DNA of 9,742 bases from CAMEGH01 sp964513905 (lineage in GTDB: Bacteria > Patescibacteriota > Saccharimonadia > Saccharimonadales > Saccharimonadaceae). A program made the translations under genes and the position numbers. Location: assembly GCA_964513905.1 (NCBI GenBank), contig CAZENS010000021.1, positions 1-9,742 on the forward strand, given 5' to 3'. Below, one piece after another: positions 6,751-9,742 of this stretch. The notes beneath the pieces were generated by a model. The model did not search any database. It was not told the origin of the DNA and saw nothing but the letters and a program-made list of their open reading frames with translations. Position 1 is the first letter of the stretch. Each line of letters begins with the position of its first letter.

Positions 6751-6756
6751 ATTCTA
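6751..6756 (-). promoter_or_regulatory. -10 box of the DUF4367-SGNH operon
   Basis: TAGAAT (6756-6751, minus strand; five of six matches) would start transcription near 6744, giving a leader of about 15 nt that just contains the GGGGGA ribosome site. The sequence 17 bp upstream (TTATAT) is a poor -35, so this assignment rests on the hexamer and its position. Confidence 0.45.
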
Positions 6757-6828
6757 CCCAATTGCGCTCATGTATATAATTTGCGTTGACACCACTATAG
6801 CATGGACGATGAAAAAATGGCAATATTT

Positions 6829-6843
6829 TGATATACTTCTCTT
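6829..6843 (+). promoter_or_regulatory. Extended -10 promoter of the PEGA gene, predicted leaderless
   Basis: TGA (6829-6831) followed by TATACT (6832-6837) and exactly 6 nt before the ATG at 6844. The layout is the same as in front of gltX. The expected transcription start is the A of ATG. There is no Shine-Dalgarno sequence, and the TGA is an in-frame stop that prevents an earlier start. The -35 region (around 6810-6815, TGAAAA) is weak. Confidence 0.65.
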
Positions 6844-8331
6844 ATGTATCATGCACCGTCTAGAAGAGTACGTATCTTTAAGCGATTTATCGGCATAATT
6901 ATCAGTATGATTGTCGTTATAATTGGAGTTATTATTTTAGTTGGAATTACATTGGGGTATAGCTTCAATCAAAGAAAAGGCCACCTAGAGCAAGGTGGTA
7001 TTTTGCAGGTAAGCAGCCGACCAGCTGGGGCAAAGCTAATGATAAACGGTCATCCGCATCCATCGAACACGCCAGCAAAGATTGTTTCAGAGCCCGGGGA
7101 TTATTCGCTGCAGATCGAGAGAGATGGGTATAGACCATGGCAAAAAACTGCTCCAATTCAGGCTGGTAACATTACATGGGTCATGTATCCCCGTCTGATT
7201 CCACGAGTTTTAACACAAAAGAAGGTTCTGGAGTTACCCACTACAGTTGCAGACGGTCTTTCTTCGGGGAGTAGCAAGCGATACGCGTTTCTTACAAAGC
7301 CTGGCTCTGCAGATATGTCGATTGCAAATCTTGATTCGGAGGATGTTAAACTTCGGTCGGTTTCAGTTCCTTCGGATATCTATACTACTTCTCAGGATGA
7401 AAAACCGGTAGTGGGAACATTTAAGATTGAGCTGTGGAGCGGTGACGAGAAACAAATACTGCTAAGCCATCGCTACGGAAATAATCAAGAGGAGTGGTTA
7501 CTGATAAATCACGAAAAACCAGAGGAGTCGATCAACTTAACAAAGAAATTCGGCGTTAATATGACAGATGTTATCTTTGCAAATAATGCCGGCTCTAAGC
7601 TGTATGCGCTGGTAGATCAAGCCGTTCGGTTAATTGACATAGATGCAGAAACGCTCAGTCGACCATTGGTTGAAAAGGTGCACAGTTTTAGCTTGTATGC
7701 AGACTATGTGCTTTTTGTCTCGCTGCCGACTGATCAAAAAACGCAACAAATTGGCTACGTCCGTAAGGATTTCAAGCAACCACGTGTCGTTGAGGCGGTG
7801 CCGTTCGATGGTGAAAATCATGCACAGTTTTCGATTGGGAAATATTATGATAAGTATTACTTTTTGATTACACACGGAAAACAAGCAGTACTTACTCAGT
7901 CGAAAGAGCTTCCCGAAAAGAGCACGACCGTACTGAATAGGTCAAAGGTAAAGACGTACAATTTAAGCAAGCCAATTACATCGGCACGCATAACGGATAA
8001 CGGACAGTTTGCTACTATCCAGGACGGTTGGTCATTCGCAACGTATGATTTAGAGGTAAACAGGCTTGCAACAACCGAGTTTCAGTCGGATACGGCCAGC
8101 AAGCCGCAAGAGCTTCGTTATTTGGATAGATATTTGCTATGGGCAGAGAAAGATGGATATCTTAGAACATACGAATTTGATGGTGCAAACCAGCACAACA
8201 TACTGCCTATGAATCCAGAGTTTGGTGCTACGTTAAGCCCAACTGGTAAATATTTATATGCTGTTCAAGAGAGCGGGACAAAACGGCATCTTGTGCGTGT
8301 GCAGCTGTTAGATATAAGTAATCCTCGTTAA
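6844..8331 (+). CDS. Membrane-anchored PEGA-domain protein with a propeller-like C-terminal region
   Basis: This 495-residue protein has a basic N-terminus, one membrane helix (about 14-38), and an outer part that starts with a PEGA domain (about 53-115). There, ILQVSSRPAGAKLMING and the GDYSLQIERDGYRPW segment show the typical strand, Pro-x-Gly-Ala turn, and Gly-Tyr ending. Residues about 125-495 are beta-rich with repeated short blocks such as YALVDQAVRLIDID, GQFATIQDGWSFATYDL and GATLSPTGKYLYAV, suggesting a TolB/WD40-like beta-propeller of several blades. PEGA domains are taken to mediate surface protein or glycan contacts; a catalytic role is not indicated. The protein has no cysteine and no LPxTG-type sorting signal, so the neighbouring sortase should not process it. 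It is the only plus-strand protein gene. Its stop (TAA) faces the sortase stop across 24 bp. Its precise function is unknown. Confidence 0.85.
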   Translation: MYHAPSRRVRIFKRFIGIIISMIVVIIGVIILVGITLGYSFNQRKGHLEQGGILQVSSRPAGAKLMINGHPHPSNTPAKIVSEPGDYSLQIERDGYRPWQKTAPIQAGNITWVMYPRLIPRVLTQKKVLELPTTVADGLSSGSSKRYAFLTKPGSADMSIANLDSEDVKLRSVSVPSDIYTTSQDEKPVVGTFKIELWSGDEKQILLSHRYGNNQEEWLLINHEKPEESINLTKKFGVNMTDVIFANNAGSKLYALVDQAVRLIDIDAETLSRPLVEKVHSFSLYADYVLFVSLPTDQKTQQIGYVRKDFKQPRVVEAVPFDGENHAQFSIGKYYDKYYFLITHGKQAVLTQSKELPEKSTTVLNRSKVKTYNLSKPITSARITDNGQFATIQDGWSFATYDLEVNRLATTEFQSDTASKPQELRYLDRYLLWAEKDGYLRTYEFDGANQHNILPMNPEFGATLSPTGKYLYAVQESGTKRHLVRVQLLDISNPR

Positions 8332-8355
8332 GAGCATGCTGTAGCAAAACTATGT
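8332..8355. other. Gap between convergent genes, no clear terminator
   Basis: The 24-bp space between the PEGA gene and the sortase gene holds only a short palindrome (AGCATGCT) and a weak AAAC/GTTT pairing. No GC-rich stem followed by a T run is present on either strand, so transcripts probably run into the opposite gene. Confidence 0.55.
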
Positions 8356-9564
8356 TTAGTTAGCGCCAAATAGACGCTCAAGTAATGTTGGCGCAGTTCC
8401 GGTCATTTGGGCTGATTGCGCCGGCGCAGGTTCATTTTTTGGATTTGCTTTTGGGGCTTGTTGAGGATCTGGGCTTACTTGTTTTGCAAAAATTAGCAAA
8501 CGCTTTTCTGCGGTTCCAAGAGGCACACAGGTAATAAGGGTGATAATTGGATCGTTGCCAGTGTAGCTTAGCGCGTTAATTTCGGTAGGCTGAACAACCT
8601 TTGTGTCGTATATCTTATAACTATATCGTTTAGATTTGTAATTTATGTAGATTACGTCGTCAACGGCGAGTCGTTCTAACTGAACAAAGATAAACTTGTA
8701 TGCGCCAGTATCTGTCCAATCGCTGCTTGAGTGGGCAGAAAAAACAGAATTCCCCACTTGTCCTGGTTCTGCGGATGCCCCAGGGTAGCGTACGTGCGCA
8801 ATACCATTTGCCATGGCGCTAAGTTGCTCTTCGTGGCTCGGCCCAACGTTCATTACAATAGGAGCGTCAACGTTGATTTTAGGAATAATCATTTTTGTTT
8901 CTGGCCCAACTGGTACGTCGGCATTGGGGTTAACAATGATATTTTGCGGCTCAATGTTGCCAGGAGACATGTATGCCTTTACGTTTGCAATTAAAACCTG
9001 GTTATATTGAAGCAATGTTACAGTAAGCACCACAATAACGGCAGCTGCAATTGGTATAAAATGCCTGCTGCGACGGACTTTTGTGGCAGATTCTTGTGCG
9101 GTTTTAATAATATTTTGACGTAATTCCAGCAGTGCTTCGTCTTGCGTAACTAATGAAGGGTCGCTTTTTTCTGGCTGATTTTGCGTGGTTGATTCTGTCG
9201 AAGCTGTGGTAGTAGTTTTTTGACTATCTATAGACGAAGATACTTTCTTCTGCACCTCGTTCATGTAGTACTGCTCGTAGTATTTTCGGTAATAATCTTG
9301 CCAGGCGCTATGGTATTTGCGCCATCGTTCCGCTTCGGGGTCGAGTGCTGCGGTGCTTGAGCTAGCTTGATTTGTAGCTGGGGTACTTTTTGAGGCATCT
9401 GTTTTTGGCGTTTTTTGACTAGCTGTTCCGTTGTAAATCGAATCAATTTCGTTTCTCACGAGTGACAGTGCTGCTTCTCGTTGCCTGGTATGACTTGCAC
9501 TTGAAGAAGCCCTGCGCTGCAGGGGCGTCGCTCGAGGATCTTGGTGATTTTTTTTCGGGTCCAT
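8356..9564 (-). CDS. Sortase with long cytoplasmic tail
   Basis: This membrane cysteine transpeptidase cuts sorting signals of exported proteins and joins them to surface acceptors. The 402-residue protein is nearly twice the usual sortase length. The tail (1-168) is polar and Ser/Thr/Gln-rich with an aromatic cluster at 81-100. The membrane helix is about 169-187. The catalytic domain (about 220-362) has His278 in NSVFSAH, Cys346 in TLITC and Arg355 in EKRLLIFA, so the active site is complete. A proline-rich tail (363-402) ends in LLERLFGAN. The subclass is unclear: TLITC and a single N-terminal anchor suggest a class D/E-like enzyme, with low certainty. Topology should be N-in, C-out. No substrate with an LPxTG-like signal is encoded in the window. 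It is a single gene with its own promoter; the Shine-Dalgarno sequence is weak. The stop is TAA. Confidence 0.92.
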   Translation of the reverse strand: MDPKKNHQDPRATPLQRRASSSASHTRQREAALSLVRNEIDSIYNGTASQKTPKTDASKSTPATNQASSSTAALDPEAERWRKYHSAWQDYYRKYYEQYYMNEVQKKVSSSIDSQKTTTTASTESTTQNQPEKSDPSLVTQDEALLELRQNIIKTAQESATKVRRSRHFIPIAAAVIVVLTVTLLQYNQVLIANVKAYMSPGNIEPQNIIVNPNADVPVGPETKMIIPKINVDAPIVMNVGPSHEEQLSAMANGIAHVRYPGASAEPGQVGNSVFSAHSSSDWTDTGAYKFIFVQLERLAVDDVIYINYKSKRYSYKIYDTKVVQPTEINALSYTGNDPIITLITCVPLGTAEKRLLIFAKQVSPDPQQAPKANPKNEPAPAQSAQMTGTAPTLLERLFGAN

Positions 9565-9585
9565 ACTGGTTTTTTCTCTCTATCT

Positions 9586-9614
9586 AGTATACAATACTTG
9601 CATAAGCGGTGCAA
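9586..9614 (-). promoter_or_regulatory. Promoter of the sortase gene
   Basis: On the minus strand TTGCAC (9614-9609) and TATACT (9591-9586) are separated by exactly 17 bp. The -10 has five of six consensus matches; the -35 matches only TTG. Transcription should begin near 9579, giving a leader of about 14 nt. Unlike the gltX and PEGA promoters, this one leaves room for a short purine-rich leader (AGAGAGAAAA) before the ATG at 9564. Confidence 0.65.
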
Positions 9615-9635
9615 AGCTCACGAACGCGCACTTGC

Positions 9636-9651
9636 TTGTGTTTTTACACAA
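9636..9651. repeat. Perfect 6-bp inverted repeat just before tRNA-Leu
   Basis: TTGTGT, a TTTT loop, then ACACAA form a perfect hairpin that ends 3 nt before the mature 5' end of tRNA-Leu. It is AT-rich and could be part of the tRNA promoter, a protein-binding site, or a hairpin in the tRNA precursor. I could not find a convincing -35/-10 pair for tRNA-Leu around it. Confidence 0.5.
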
Positions 9652-9654
9652 AAT

Positions 9655-9741
9655 GCCGCGGTGGTGGAATTGGTAGACACGTTAGACTCAAAATCTGATG
9701 TCCAATAGGACGTACCGGTTCAAGTCCGGTCCGCGGTACCA
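9655..9741 (+). tRNA. tRNA-Leu, anticodon CAA
   Basis: This 87-nt type II tRNA has acceptor stem GCCGCGG/CCGCGGT (first pair G:U) and anticodon stem TTAGA/TCTGA closing loop CTCAAAA, which gives anticodon CAA for the leucine codon UUG. A long variable arm (GTCC/GGAC around AATA) marks the leucine/serine class, and the T arm is ACCGG/CCGGT around TTCAAGT. The discriminator is A and the 3' CCA (9739-9741) is encoded. It is transcribed away from the divergent sortase gene. Only one base follows it, so its downstream context is unknown. Confidence 0.96.
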
Positions 9742-9742
9742 T

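Larger units (their letters stand above)
6730..6843. other. Divergent intergenic region between the DUF4367 operon and the PEGA gene
   Basis: At 114 bp this is the largest gene-free stretch in the window and holds promoters for both directions. On the plus strand it also contains a perfect TATAAT (6775-6780) and a perfect TTGACA (6786-6791). They are in the wrong order to form one promoter, and the TTGACA has no partner -10 at 16-18 bp. The TATAAT could be a second, longer-leader start for the PEGA gene, but its -35 is poor. No terminator, repeat or RNA gene is visible. Confidence 0.7.

Noticed and set aside
6775..6791. Perfect TATAAT followed 5 bp later by perfect TTGACA on the plus strand in the divergent gap.
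   Set aside because: The order is reversed for a promoter. The TTGACA has no -10 at 16-18 bp and the TATAAT has no good -35, so neither is called as a main promoter.
6844..8331. The PEGA protein considered as a sortase substrate because the two genes are adjacent.
   Set aside because: Its C-terminus has no LPxTG-like motif, hydrophobic stretch or basic tail, it is anchored by an N-terminal helix, and the genes are convergent rather than co-transcribed.

Overview
The window looks like a piece of a small-genome Gram-positive-type bacterium of the Candidate Phyla Radiation, most probably Candidatus Saccharibacteria (TM7). This placement is inferred from the protein mix: a sortase with a long cytoplasmic tail, a PEGA-domain membrane protein, a membrane-anchored DUF3048 protein, and a zinc-less GluRS with divergent motifs. 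It does not rest on a marker-gene comparison. The standard genetic code fits every gene, gene packing is dense (the largest gap is 114 bp), and no mobile element, prophage, CRISPR array or long repeat is visible.

Layout, left to right. Positions 3-2042 and onward to 3160 hold a minus-strand unit: a DUF3048 (YerB-like) envelope protein, then a membrane histidine kinase (10 bp overlap), then a single-domain response regulator (3 bp gap), then tRNA-Glu(CTC) with its own promoter. Next upstream is gltX (glutamyl-tRNA synthetase, 3208-4647). Then come an exported SGNH/GDSL hydrolase (4694-5623) and a DUF4367-like single-pass membrane protein (5641-6729), which form a two-gene operon. A 114-bp divergent promoter region separates these from a plus-strand PEGA-domain protein (6844-8331). 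A sortase (8356-9564, minus) converges on the PEGA gene with a 24-bp gap. The window ends with tRNA-Leu(CAA) (9655-9741, plus).

Functional reading. Six of the eight protein genes act at or outside the membrane (sortase, PEGA protein, DUF4367 protein, SGNH hydrolase, DUF3048 protein, histidine kinase), so this is mainly a cell-surface and signalling neighbourhood with translation genes interspersed. The DUF3048-kinase-regulator operon suggests the two-component system monitors or controls something envelope-related. That is inference; the regulator has no DNA-binding domain and its target is not visible.

Regulation. A -10 box of the form TATACT recurs in front of tRNA-Glu, the DUF3048 gene, the PEGA gene and the sortase. 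For gltX and the PEGA gene a TGA-TAYANT box sits exactly 6 nt before ATG with no Shine-Dalgarno sequence, which predicts leaderless mRNAs. Genes inside operons (kinase, regulator, SGNH hydrolase) carry Shine-Dalgarno sequences instead. No convincing intrinsic terminator was found. I do not see a clearly new multi-gene system; the most interesting leads are the leaderless promoter architecture, the aromatic-rich cytoplasmic tail of the sortase, the unusual H-box of the kinase and the tailed DUF4367/SGNH operon.
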